A stretch of 64,000 bases of DNA, from NCBI GenBank assembly GCA_001936135.1, contig CP012809.1, forward strand, positions 4,761,501 to 4,825,500, given 5' to 3'. The DNA comes from Saccharomycopsis fibuligera x Saccharomycopsis cf. fibuligera. Taxonomy: Eukaryota; Ascomycota; Saccharomycetes; Ascoideales; Saccharomycopsidaceae. The position numbers and the translations under genes are program-made. Shown piece after piece: positions 38,147-47,680 of this stretch (position 1 is the first letter of the stretch; each line of letters begins with the position of its first letter). The notes below the pieces were generated by a model. It did not search any database. It worked only from the letters and a program-made list of their open reading frames with translations, and was not told where the DNA came from.

Positions 38147-39478
38147 ATGACTTTAAATATATCAAGAAGCAGGCTTTTCATGGGCTCATATGCTACCACC
38201 AGTGGACGTCGATTCTTTGGCTCAGTTAGATCATTTCATTACAACGCAGGTGATTTATTGTCCGCATCTCCATCAACTACCACCACTACAACAATCAACA
38301 TATCTGAAGATAGAATAAATGCAGTAACAACTCTTCCCGTGTCATTACTTTCAAGGCAACAAGTCTTTCAAAATGTGATCAAAGAAGCACAGTTAAAGAA
38401 TCCAACTAAACAGTACGGTGAAAATTCATTGTTTATCAAAAAATGGTTTACTTTCGGTAAGGCGATCATAGCATTTTACAAACATGGCATAGTAAATGTG
38501 TGGAAGAACCAGACTTCAAAGAAACACATATTGAAAGAAAAGTATTATGTTGACTTGATAAATTTCACCGCAAACCACAAAAAAAGTACGGCAGTACAGT
38601 CAAGTAGTGAGCCATCACAGCAGTTCATTCGCGGTAAAATAGGCTCAGGTAAAGAGTTGACCAAATATTTGCTAAACGAAATTTACCTTGGTACTGTGAC
38701 AGATACTAAAAAAGCACAACAACAACAGCATATGAAAAAACGTGAAAAGGTGGAACAGAAACCGACACAGAGCACATCTTTGTTGAAGATCAGTCGAGCA
38801 GAATACCAGCTTATATTACGCACGGAGCGTGATTTCCCCAAATTACCAATCTTTGGCCTTTTGTTTCTTCTTTTTGAAGAGATGACTCCACTTGTTTGCT
38901 TCCTTGTTCCTTCTTTGATTCCTTCTACTTGTATCTTACCTAACTTGTTAAAAAAACAAGAATTATTGCAAGTTGGTGCTTTGACCAAGATAGTGCCAAT
39001 TGCTGATGCTAATAGCAGCACAGTTACCATGGTGAATGAAAAAAAACAAACTGGTGCCGAATTAATTAGTGAGTACTTCAAAATCCCGGGTAAACTACAT
39101 CAACTAACCATGGCGGAGCTCCGTTATTTGCACAAATTTTTCAAATTACCACTCTTGACTAGGTTTAGCAGACTTGCCATGGTCAAAGCGCTTGAACAAC
39201 ATCGTAACGAAGTGATTGTTGATAATTATTTGGTGCTAAATGACGGTGGTTTTGAAAAAATGAATATTGCTGAATTGGTCCGCAGTGGGAATCAAAGAGG
39301 GTTGATCAGTGCTATTGAGCTGGTATCTGAGGAGAGCAGCAGCGGTGAACATGGCAATTTTGGAGTTGTTAATGTTGATAAATTCCAAAAGGGCAATGGC
39401 TACGATGAAGGAATCAATACTACAGCTTTGGTGGAAAAATTGACCCAATTTGCCAAGGAAATTAAGTTCGAGGTGTAG
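38147..39478 (+). CDS. LETM1-like mitochondrial inner-membrane protein
   Basis: The 443-residue protein has a likely mitochondrial presequence (MTLNISRSRLFMGSYATTSGRRFFG). A LETM1-type core begins at about residue 215: SRAEYQLILRTERDFPKLPIFGLLFLL, then EEMTPLVCFLVPSLIPSTCILP, which forms the one transmembrane hairpin with the conserved Pro-rich exit. A domain like the LETM1 ribosome-binding region follows (MAELRYLHKFFKLPLLTRFSRLAMVKALEQHR). It is shorter than Mdm38 and its paralog Ylh47 and lacks their C-terminal coiled coils, so it is probably a distinct member. The family acts in mitochondrial K+/H+ exchange and in linking ribosomes to inner-membrane insertion. It probably resides in the inner membrane. 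Confidence 0.75.
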   Translation: MTLNISRSRLFMGSYATTSGRRFFGSVRSFHYNAGDLLSASPSTTTTTTINISEDRINAVTTLPVSLLSRQQVFQNVIKEAQLKNPTKQYGENSLFIKKWFTFGKAIIAFYKHGIVNVWKNQTSKKHILKEKYYVDLINFTANHKKSTAVQSSSEPSQQFIRGKIGSGKELTKYLLNEIYLGTVTDTKKAQQQQHMKKREKVEQKPTQSTSLLKISRAEYQLILRTERDFPKLPIFGLLFLLFEEMTPLVCFLVPSLIPSTCILPNLLKKQELLQVGALTKIVPIADANSSTVTMVNEKKQTGAELISEYFKIPGKLHQLTMAELRYLHKFFKLPLLTRFSRLAMVKALEQHRNEVIVDNYLVLNDGGFEKMNIAELVRSGNQRGLISAIELVSEESSSGEHGNFGVVNVDKFQKGNGYDEGINTTALVEKLTQFAKEIKFEV

Positions 39479-40794
39479 TAAGTAACCTGTATCAATATGA
39501 CTAATCTGCGTGTACATAATTCTGAGAAATGTGGAAATAAATTTGGCTGTAGTAAGTGTTAACCAGAGTAATGGGAGGTTCCTTGGGTAAGAATGAATTT
39601 TTACAGATCAATATAAACTGAAAAGTGAGCTTTCATTATTTAAAAATTGTATTTTCAAGGCAAACTATTTGTATTAAGCATGAAATGCCATGGGAATAGC
39701 CAACAAACATCTTTTAAGCTTCGCAAAATTTTGTATTTGCAGATGGAGATATTTGTGGCTGTAAGGTAAAACTTCATTCTATAAAACACAAGCACACAAA
39801 TTTTTTTATTTTTTTTTTTTTTATTTTTTTTTTGCAAGAAAATTTTCTCGCAAAAAAAAAAAAAACACACCTTTCTTTGTTATTTAAGTCGTCTCACATA
39901 GCAAGAGGCGGCGTGATTTTAGTCAAAATTACCGTTTTGGTGACCGTTACCATCGGATACACACTTTAGAGACTAAATACCAAAATAGCATCTTAACTTT
40001 TGTACTTGGAATGATGGAGCGGAGCATATGCGCATCGCGCAGCAGGATGCATATGATTGTTATCTATTAATAGTTTTTTGTTAAAGTAATGCCCAGATTT
40101 GGGTGAAATGTTTCCACTTGCAGCAGCAACGCCGTTTTTGTGTCTTAAAAAAAATAAAAAAAAATTAAAAAAGAAAAAAAAAAGAAAGACTTGATTCCTC
40201 GGCGAAGATTAATGCTTGCATGCAATTGGCAATGCCTATGAGGTTTTCATGCCGAAATGCCGTACTTTTGCATGAAACTCGGTTGAAGTTATAGCCAATC
40301 CGCCAGTAATCAGATCAGATTCATATATCTGATAGTGAGCTTATAGGACAAGGAAAGAGTACCTTTTTATTGGATATAGACTGAATGATGATGCACCAGA
40401 CAAAGAATTATATAAAGTGGCATGCAGAGGAAAGGACGCCAAACGGCAAAAGAATAAACACAGAACTGAAATTTGAAATAAGTAAACTAATTAAAATCAT
40501 AATCAACAAAACGTGGAGCGCAAGGAGCGAAATAGAATAAAGACAGAGACAATAATACATCGAAAAAAAAAGTTGAATATCGAAATGGAAAAAGAAATGA
40601 AGGAAGTTATATAGTAAAAGACACGAAATTAAATATATGGGTATATCAATGGTAACAAACAAGCATAAAAGTGAACTGAAACAACACGAGTAGTACCTAT
40701 TAACGGTAATCATTTCAAACTAATCAATAGTTAGAAATGAGGTAAAGTAGAAGAAACTGAATTTTGAAAAGTCAACAGAAAGAAAGAAACACCA
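39479..40794. other. 1.3-kb gap between convergent genes
   Basis: Both flanking genes end here, yet the gap is far longer than two 3' UTRs need. The edges are A/T-run-rich. The centre (about 39895-40330) is more balanced in composition and holds a 10-bp bulged hairpin at 40025-40055 and a second smaller one near 39943-39957. I found no tRNA-like B box, snRNA core or open frame. It may hold an unrecognised non-coding RNA or an origin. Confidence 0.4.
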
Positions 40795-42303
40795 CTAAGC
40801 CCGCAAATAATCCGAATAATTATCAGGGTTCAAAATTCCCAAAAAGCAAGCCAACTTTCTCTTTTGGGCAGAAATAGTAATCGCATCAATTGGTTGATCA
40901 AATGTAACATTGTAATATCTGATGTACGTAGATAATTGCTCCTGGGTTAGGCTTTCGACATCCAAAGCGGTGTACAAAAGAGGTAGCTCTTCAAATGGAG
41001 GGTGACCTGGTTTGAGAGAATCAGAGAACGGGATAATGTTTGCCGGCAAACCGAGATTGTTTCTGTTGATGTTCTCAATAACCAAGAGTTTATTCTCCAA
41101 GTGATCTAAACGAGTCATCATTGGTTGAAGAAGCTTGTTGAAAGCTTGAAACTGAGCTTGCATAGAGTCAATGGTGGTTTCATGATGAGAAATTGAGGCA
41201 GTGGCAATTGGACTACTACCATCTCCAGCTGTTGTGGCCGTATTAAACTGCTCAGTTGGATCAAAATTGAACTGATTTTCCATAGAATTGAAACCAGTCA
41301 ATTGAGAAGGAGTCATAGTATGATCGCTCATATTGACATCAGACGGGTGTCGTTGTTGATGCTGGAGTAGTTGAGAAGTGTTTGCGTTTGTTGGCGAGTG
41401 TCTTTTGCGGTTCTTGCCGCCCCTTTCTGGGGATTTGAAACTAAGGGATAATGATTGAAGTTTTGGGGTTTCGATTTTTAATCTTTTGATTGAGTTTTTC
41501 TTTTGTTTATCGCCTTTACCAACATTGGTCATCATTTGGTATACCTCATATAGCAAGCCCCTCAACTCTTGATTTTCTGCCTCGTCAAAATCGCTTGAGC
41601 TAGAATTTGGCGGGATCATAGAAGATTGTTTGTTGTTACTTGTAGGACTCTTTTCATGATTATTGTTCTTGTTGTTGTCGTTACCACCCGCTGCATTGGC
41701 CTTTTTTCCCGATGAAGCGACGTTGCTGCTTGATCCAGCAATAGCAGTCTCTCCACTGTCATTTTGGCAGTCATTTTTCAAACTGTTTTTGAAGTTGGTT
41801 AACATTTCCCTAACTTTTCTAGGTAGATAGTCGACGGCAGCATAATAACGATCAGGCTGGTTAGCGGAGGTCCAAATATTGTAGTTCTCACTAACAATTC
41901 TCCAGCGAGCACTATCTTCAAACGGATTAACGGCCAAAACTTCCTTAAGCAAAGCAATTTTGTTCTCCAACTTGAAGAAATGCTTAGCTGTACCTTTGCA
42001 AATAGGAACATGGGTCATGCTTAATGGGCTTGTGTTTTGGGAGTGGGCTGAGTGGGCGCTTGTAGGAGTGCCTGTAGTCATGAAGCTGGCAAAGTTCATG
42101 GTGTTCAAGGGTAACGGATTTGGCATTGTTGGATTTTGAAGTGATGCAGTGCCCAGAGTGTCCAATGGGTCGAACGAGAATGGGTTCTCATGGTGTTGAG
42201 GATGGTTATGGGGATGGCGCAGTGGATTTTGTTGTTGCAGATTCTGCAGGGACAGGTGGTGATAGCTGATGCTGTTGTTTGGCGAATACATTGAACGAAT
42301 CAT
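40795..42303 (-). CDS. Unrecognised probable nuclear regulator
   Basis: I do not recognise this 502-residue protein. The N-terminal ~100 residues are His/Pro/Asn/Ser-rich. Residues about 105-175 form an ordered helical segment (HFFKLENKIALLKEVLAVNPF, WRIVSENYNIW, YLPRKVREMLTNFKNSL) with tryptophans spaced as in Myb/SANT-like domains. A Ser/Asn-rich linker, a short helix (NQELRGLLYEVYQMM) and a basic KRLKIETPK / KNRKRH segment (possible nuclear signal) follow. A coiled-coil-like stretch lies near residues 370-410. The C-terminal ~50 residues (LTQEQLSTYIRYYNV...KRKLACFLGIL) resemble a SAP-like helix-loop-helix. The layout suggests a DNA-binding regulator, which its 2-kb upstream region also fits. 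The function is inferred only. Confidence 0.7.
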   Translation of the reverse strand: MIRSMYSPNNSISYHHLSLQNLQQQNPLRHPHNHPQHHENPFSFDPLDTLGTASLQNPTMPNPLPLNTMNFASFMTTGTPTSAHSAHSQNTSPLSMTHVPICKGTAKHFFKLENKIALLKEVLAVNPFEDSARWRIVSENYNIWTSANQPDRYYAAVDYLPRKVREMLTNFKNSLKNDCQNDSGETAIAGSSSNVASSGKKANAAGGNDNNKNNNHEKSPTSNNKQSSMIPPNSSSSDFDEAENQELRGLLYEVYQMMTNVGKGDKQKKNSIKRLKIETPKLQSLSLSFKSPERGGKNRKRHSPTNANTSQLLQHQQRHPSDVNMSDHTMTPSQLTGFNSMENQFNFDPTEQFNTATTAGDGSSPIATASISHHETTIDSMQAQFQAFNKLLQPMMTRLDHLENKLLVIENINRNNLGLPANIIPFSDSLKPGHPPFEELPLLYTALDVESLTQEQLSTYIRYYNVTFDQPIDAITISAQKRKLACFLGILNPDNYSDYLRA

Positions 42304-42910
42304 TTACCAGAATGATTCAGTATGGTGTGCGTGCGAGTACTGTACTAGAGGAGTGGATGCTTGAAGTAATGGTTAAACGAATGAAAAATAGTTAGCAGTA
42401 TGATGTGGTTAAGTATAAAGAGAGATACAACGACCAGTTCTTGACCTTGGCAGAATAGCAAACGAGAGTGATGCTTAGAAAGAAAACTGGCTAATATAAG
42501 AGCCACGCGAAAGATTTCACGGATGGTGATGGCAATATAAGGCGCGCGGGGAGCTAGCGCCGGTGCAAGCAGTATAATGCGACCCACTGGAAAGTAGCGA
42601 AATGGATAATAGCAATAGGCGGCAGGCCAAAAATAGAAGCGAGCGAAAAAGGCAGTTAGTGATCTGAATGAGACAAACCGCTGGCGAGAAAGAGAGGCAG
42701 GGGAAGGGGGGCAGTGAACGAGAGACAAACAGGTGATGATGACAGGTGCGAGGATGGTGATGAGAAGACGACGGTGCTTGTAAAAAAGGCAGTTGAACAG
42801 CTGGACATAAAGAGAGAGAGAGAGAGAAAAAAAAAAATGTGAAAAAAGTGGATTGTCTCCTGGAAGGAAGACAGAGGGGGAGCCGCGGTGTTTATATAGT
42901 TTGGATCGTA

Positions 42911-42953
42911 GCTAAGCGCCCAGTGCTAAGCGCCGACATCGCAGCTAAGCGCC
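42911..42953. promoter_or_regulatory. Three direct copies of GCTAAGCGCC
   Basis: Exact decamers lie at 42911-42920, 42925-42934 and 42944-42953, about 0.6 kb upstream of the regulator's ATG. Each is followed by C or G. Unequal spacing (14 and 19 bp) argues against a simple minisatellite and for a cluster of factor sites. The factor is unknown to me. Confidence 0.5.
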
Positions 42954-42986
42954 CATGTGTAACTGCTGTAAATGCTGTAAATGCGA

Positions 42987-43013
42987 TAGATAGTAGATAC
43001 TAGATACTATCTA
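42987..43013. repeat. Inverted repeat TAGATAGTA / TACTATCTA
   Basis: Perfect 9-bp arms at 42987-42995 and 43005-43013 flank a 9-nt centre. It lies directly beside the GCTAAGCGCC cluster. It could be a dimeric factor site or a hairpin. Confidence 0.8.
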
Positions 43014-44151
43014 ACCTCTAGTGTAACGGTGAACAAGCGCCGACGGGCCAAAAAGTGGCAAACACAGCACCAACCACAAATCTCGTGACAGCATGTCCAC
43101 GGCACAGCAAAGAGAATTTGCAGCTTTGTATTAAATTATACATCATTGCTTCTCGAGATAATATCTGTGTATCGCACAGACCGCCTGTGCTAAGGAGATG
43201 CGGTGTAGCTCGCAGTAATAAAAATAACCGCCGCCCAGTGCTTGCTATAACCCATCTTGTCCTACGGTACATGTTGGCACTCGGGTGTATACAATAATTA
43301 CTGAACAGAACGTCTCATACTCAAAGGCCCCAACTCAATTGTGCTGGGTCGGCACTCGAGGAACTTTAAATCTGAGTCAACACACCGCACAGTCCACGCC
43401 CACCCCCACCTGGCGCCGCTTCTCTGGATCAGCAAGAATACAAGATGAAGAGTTGAGATGGGAGTAATAATAGACGGTATACAGTCTACACGCTAGGCCT
43501 GAACCAGTAAAAGAGCCGGCCGGCCACTAGAGTGGCAACTTCCCAGTGACAACAATGTATTCATTCAAGTTTCTCGGAGACTTTTGCATATTCCGGCAAA
43601 CGTTCTGATTCAGTTTCCCAAAGGGGATATTGAATTGACTCGACGGCTGATCTGCGCTTAGACAATTGCATTAATTGCCAATTTGTTGACTGGCGAATTG
43701 ATGATTTTGAAAAAGCTTTCTCACCGCCAATGCCATCCAGTGTGAGACATGCGCTAATTAGGCCAAATGGCCGCTGCTCTCCAGAGAATGCCAACGCTGT
43801 CAGTGACACAGACTGTCAAACCGCAATCAAAAAGTACGCATCGCATAGACAGTCCTCGGCGAGGTTCTAATATTGGCAGATTGGAAATTTGGTCTTTTAA
43901 AGGTCAGATTGGTTCCAAAAAAAGAAAAAAAAATGCCTATATGGATCCGTCCGTGACAGTAAATATCCTCGACAGTAGTGCTATTTAGCCACTATGGTGC
44001 ATTTCATCGTATGCATGTTAGTGCCACTTCACGCAATTTTGACTACCTACCACCAATAGTCCAGTCCAAAGAGACATCTACACCACTAGATAATATCATT
44101 GTTGTCTACAGTTTATTATGCAATAGCATTTCTGAATATATGTCTAGCTAC

Positions 44152-44152
<1 letters not shown>

Positions 44153-44188
<36 letters not shown>
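44153..44188. repeat. A36 homopolymer next to the Srs2-like helicase stop
   Basis: Thirty-six uninterrupted A residues lie about 75 bp beyond the stop of the minus-strand helicase gene, followed by further A-rich sequence. On the transcript this would be a U-run. Confidence 0.95.
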
Positions 44189-44190
<2 letters not shown>

Positions 44191-44262
44191 AAAAAAAAGC
44201 AAGAAAAAAAAATATTATGTTCGTGGTTTCGTTACTTTCCAAAAATCGCACACACTGCCTTC

Positions 44263-47200
44263 TTATTTCTTTTTAGAGCCTCTCCTGGTTCTATTCAGCT
44301 GGAGCATGAGCAAGTCCATTGCTGACTGCTTGGTCACCCCCTGGTTTTGGGTTCTGATGTATTGCACTTCCTGGTTAAGCATGTCTCTTGCGCTTCCAAT
44401 GCCGAACCCAGGCATCGTGCTCTTTGCGGTTCTCTGAGGAGCATTGTGCTTATTTCTCAAGGTTGGCATTGTTACTTTTTCCTTATTGCTATCAGTCTTA
44501 CCAATCACATTACTTCCTTCTGCGCCAACTTTGAAATTGCTCACGGGGGCATTTCTGAGATCACTGAATGCAAAGTTGTTCCAATGGAAAACCATTTGAT
44601 CATGTTTGGAAAACTTTTTGTAGTCACTAATCAAACCAGCCATGCTCCTTTCGCCATTGGCAGGCCATTTAACGTTTCTTAACTCATAAAGTTTCTTCAA
44701 ATTATCAACATCATGGAAAACTTTTTGATGTTGTACCGTCGCATCCTTGGAAAGATTAGTGTCAACGAGATAGCGAGATGGTCGGTATCTTGAAGCACCG
44801 CTGCTATTGTCAAATCCACTACCAAATTGGCTAACGTAGCTAGAAAGCATCAACAAGTTTTTGGCTCTTGTCGTAGCTACGTAAAAAATACGCCTTTCTT
44901 CATTAATTGGATCATGCGTTTGCCCGTTGCCATTATGATTATCATTAGCATTACCATTACCAGCAGCAATCTTCTCTGCTTCTTCAGTCTCCTTTATGGC
45001 GAATCTTGACGGGAGCATTCCTTCATTAAGTCCCGGAATATACACTATTGGCCATTCAAGCCCCTTTGCCGAATGAATGGTTGAAATAGTTACTACCCCG
45101 CTATTATCCAAAGTGGTTTCTTCCACACTTTCAATATCATTATTTTCTCCAGCACTAGTTGCATACATGTTCACGGAGTCAAGAAACTGCTGCAAATAAT
45201 GAAGGCCGGTTCCCAGCGCTTTGTGACGATCACCAGTAGAGTCATAACCACCAACGCCATCAGTGTTGTATCCTTTAACATTAGAAAACCCATTGCTTGA
45301 ACTGTCTGGCACCGGTGGATAATTTCCAGTTTTCTCATTTGATACAAATTCCCTGATTTCTTCAAAATTAACCGGATTAAATCTTTTAATTTCATTTCTC
45401 AACTCCAAATGGTTCATTATTGCTTCCTGGTTGTCTTTGTATTTTTCTTGAAGCCCGCTTTCATGATAGAGGTAATCAAAAGCATACAACAAGTTAGTCT
45501 TATCTTCCGGCATTGGCTCGTCATTAATGTCGACGTATCGCTTCTTCTTGAATTCCAGATCAGCTAATTTAGCATCCTGACCCTGCAAAAGCTCTCTAGC
45601 GATAAATATCATCTCAAGGTATTTGTGCAATGAGTTTTTCACAGTCAATGAAATCTTTATTTTATTTCTACCAGCTGCAATATCAGAGATTAGGTCAAAT
45701 GCAGATTTGGCTTTGTGATCTTCTTTAGCAAACTCATCTACAAATTTTTCCAAAGTTTTAGCTCCCAAACCATCTGCTTGGAATTCTAAAGTTCGAAGAA
45801 GAGCTAATCTATCTTCATTAAAAGCCACCACCCTCAAGTAATCGAGCATCAACGCCACTTCTTTACGTTGCCAGAAAGAAACGCCCTTGTTAATCTTATA
45901 TGGGATTTTGCGTTCTATTAATGCCTGCTCGATTTTCCTAGATTGGTACCCAGAACGGATCAACACTGCAATATCAGATCTTTTGAAAGGCTGGTTGGGA
46001 AAGGATAATAGATACAAGATATCGTTACCAATAAATCGGGCTTCTTGCACATCATTAGTAAACTGTTTATACACTGGCGGGAAAGACGTTTCTGATTGAG
46101 GTTTTAATGACTTTGTGTGCTTTCTTTGCTGGTCCTGTAGCATGAGTGATTCGCTGAAAGATAACAAGTCCTTGGTAGATCGATAGTTTTCATTCAAGTA
46201 AACAACCTTGAGTTGCCTGGCAAAAGCAGTGGCCATAAACTCAAAGTTTTGTACCACAGCATTCCGGAACCCATATATACTTTGGTCGGGATCCCCGACA
46301 ACTGTGACATTATTGTTGCTTGTGTTTTTGGCAAACTGGTATAGCAAGTCCAACTGGATCTTATTGGTATCTTGGAATTCGTCAACACAAACGTGTTTAA
46401 GGTAATTAAGAATGTATGGAAATTTTTCAAAAGTTTTGTACGCGTATAAAAGTAAATCGTCAAAATCCAACAATTTTAATTTCTGTAATTCTTGTTGATA
46501 TGCTTGGTAAACTGCATAAAGCTTGGTGTCGTGATTTTTAGTACTATCACGATAATCCTGAGGCAACATCCCTTTGGATTTCAAATTCGAAATGCGAATT
46601 CGGAAACTTTTTATTTGCTCGTTGGTCAGGTTTAGTGGTTGTTGTTCCTGGCCAACCAGTAATTTCAGAATAATAGCTTTTTGTCCGAGTACTTCTTTCA
46701 AAACTCCATTACTGTCAGCCGTGTCTGCAATGGCAAACTCTTTCAAATCAATCAAGTATCCATATTTACGCAAGATTTGGAGACAAACACTATGGAAAGT
46801 GCCAATAATCAATCTTGAGGTATCAATGACACACCGGTACGGCTTGCTACTTTTAACGTCCAGCAAAAGTTTTTGCAAGCGGTCATTCATTTCTTTGGCA
46901 GCATTTTTGGTGAATGTTGTGACAATAATCTCGCTTGGAGACACATCGTGCTTTAGAATCAAGTAAGCCACCCGCGCAGTAATGACTTTGGTTTTACCAG
47001 TACCTGGGCCAGCAACAATTTGCAATGGGCCTTCCAATGGAGCAATAACCGCTTGTTTCTGCTCAACGTTCAATCCACTGAGGATTTCGTCGATGCGCTG
47101 ATCTCTAGAGACTTCTTTCTTGTCCTTTGAAGATTGATTGCTACCAAAGGTTATTCCTTTATCGGAATCATACTTGGTATCTTTCGGTTGCTCATAATTT

Positions 47201-47448
47201 TTGACACATGTTTTCGAGAGCCGGTCAAAGAGGGTTGTCCGTGGTGGAAAATGCAACTCATGGCTAGCTTGTACAGGTTCTAGCCTCTTTCGTCGCTGGC
47301 AAACGGTGAATGGGCCGCTAGCAGCGGTATCAGCACTGGGAGCCTGTCTCTTGTTGGCGACCGTGGCAGGTCGACTGATATCAGCAGCAGCAGCAGCAGC
47401 AGCAGCAGGTCTTTTTGAGCCTGGTGGGAAAAACGGTGGCAGAGACAT
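44263..47448 (-). CDS. SRS2: Srs2-type UvrD-family 3'-5' DNA helicase, copy A (long tail)
   Basis: The 1061-residue protein is a superfamily 1A helicase. It starts with a low-complexity N-terminus including Ala9 coded by (GCA)n. LNVEQKQAVIAP is the Q-motif region. Walker A GPGTGKTKV lies at about residue 147, TTFTKNAAKEM is motif Ia, DEFQDTN (about 358) motif II, GDPDQSIYGFR motif III, and SFWQRKEVALML, TIHSAKGLEWPIVYIPGLNEG and EERRIFYVATTRAKN motifs IV-VI. Srs2 strips Rad51 from ssDNA and restrains recombination. The C-terminal tail beyond the motor is ~90 residues longer than in copy B and ends with RRGSKKK. I give the SRS2 name to this copy only because of the tail; orthology of the two copies is not settled. 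A near-identical tract (46173-46383) is shared with copy B, which lies 232 bp upstream in tandem. Confidence 0.85.
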   Translation of the reverse strand: MSLPPFFPPGSKRPAAAAAAAADISRPATVANKRQAPSADTAASGPFTVCQRRKRLEPVQASHELHFPPRTTLFDRLSKTCVKNYEQPKDTKYDSDKGITFGSNQSSKDKKEVSRDQRIDEILSGLNVEQKQAVIAPLEGPLQIVAGPGTGKTKVITARVAYLILKHDVSPSEIIVTTFTKNAAKEMNDRLQKLLLDVKSSKPYRCVIDTSRLIIGTFHSVCLQILRKYGYLIDLKEFAIADTADSNGVLKEVLGQKAIILKLLVGQEQQPLNLTNEQIKSFRIRISNLKSKGMLPQDYRDSTKNHDTKLYAVYQAYQQELQKLKLLDFDDLLLYAYKTFEKFPYILNYLKHVCVDEFQDTNKIQLDLLYQFAKNTSNNNVTVVGDPDQSIYGFRNAVVQNFEFMATAFARQLKVVYLNENYRSTKDLLSFSESLMLQDQQRKHTKSLKPQSETSFPPVYKQFTNDVQEARFIGNDILYLLSFPNQPFKRSDIAVLIRSGYQSRKIEQALIERKIPYKINKGVSFWQRKEVALMLDYLRVVAFNEDRLALLRTLEFQADGLGAKTLEKFVDEFAKEDHKAKSAFDLISDIAAGRNKIKISLTVKNSLHKYLEMIFIARELLQGQDAKLADLEFKKKRYVDINDEPMPEDKTNLLYAFDYLYHESGLQEKYKDNQEAIMNHLELRNEIKRFNPVNFEEIREFVSNEKTGNYPPVPDSSSNGFSNVKGYNTDGVGGYDSTGDRHKALGTGLHYLQQFLDSVNMYATSAGENNDIESVEETTLDNSGVVTISTIHSAKGLEWPIVYIPGLNEGMLPSRFAIKETEEAEKIAAGNGNANDNHNGNGQTHDPINEERRIFYVATTRAKNLLMLSSYVSQFGSGFDNSSGASRYRPSRYLVDTNLSKDATVQHQKVFHDVDNLKKLYELRNVKWPANGERSMAGLISDYKKFSKHDQMVFHWNNFAFSDLRNAPVSNFKVGAEGSNVIGKTDSNKEKVTMPTLRNKHNAPQRTAKSTMPGFGIGSARDMLNQEVQYIRTQNQGVTKQSAMDLLMLQLNRTRRGSKKK
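46173..46383. repeat. Near-identical 211-bp block, Srs2-like copy A
   Basis: It matches 49390-49600 in copy B at all but three of 211 positions by direct reading, while the DNA on either side drops to roughly two thirds identity. It encodes about residues 356-426, covering motif II (DEFQD) and motif III (GDPDQSIYGFR). The pattern is that of a gene-conversion tract. Confidence 0.9.
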
Positions 47449-47680
47449 GGCTTAGTGGCTTGCCTGTGTTGTCTGCTCATTTGCAGGTCATTTTGAGTGT
47501 TGATGTTTTGATGTTTCGAGATTGTCAGCGCGCCACAGGACAAAAAAAAATTGCTTTTGGCGTTTTGGACGGATCTTTCATTACACTGAAGTTCAACGAC
47601 TGCATGAGCACTTATAAGCACTAGGCAACGACTACGATAAACACCTCATAGATCATGGCTATCCCTGTATTTCTTAGGAG

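Larger units (their letters stand above)
42304..44262. other. 2-kb region upstream of the unrecognised regulator
   Basis: This is the longest gene-free stretch of the window, from the regulator's start to the stop of the first Srs2-like gene (both minus). It holds a (GA)n block near 42812-42827, three copies of GCTAAGCGCC at 42911-42953, an inverted repeat at 42987-43013, and a relatively GC-rich part (about 42880-43560). An A36 run at 44153-44188 is next to the helicase stop. Frames in the GC-rich part overlap on both strands and match nothing I know. Confidence 0.5.

Noticed and set aside
43270-43320. TGTTGG...CAATA-like ends resembling a solo LTR
   Set aside because: No matching terminal repeat, target duplication or internal remnant was seen, so no retroelement is called.
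43018-43988. Frames of 60-84 codons on both strands in the GC-richer part of the 2-kb upstream region, including 43561-43809 (-)
   Set aside because: They overlap one another on opposite strands, lack domains, TM segments or biased codons, and fit the higher GC content rather than coding.
42304-44262. Centromere in the longest gene-free interval
   Set aside because: Two kilobases is shorter than the gene-free cores usual for this clade, and no large inverted repeat flanks it.
44099-44437. Plus-strand frames with long Lys runs near 44150-44230
   Set aside because: The Lys runs are translations of the A36 homopolymer, and the rest is the antisense of the Srs2-like gene.
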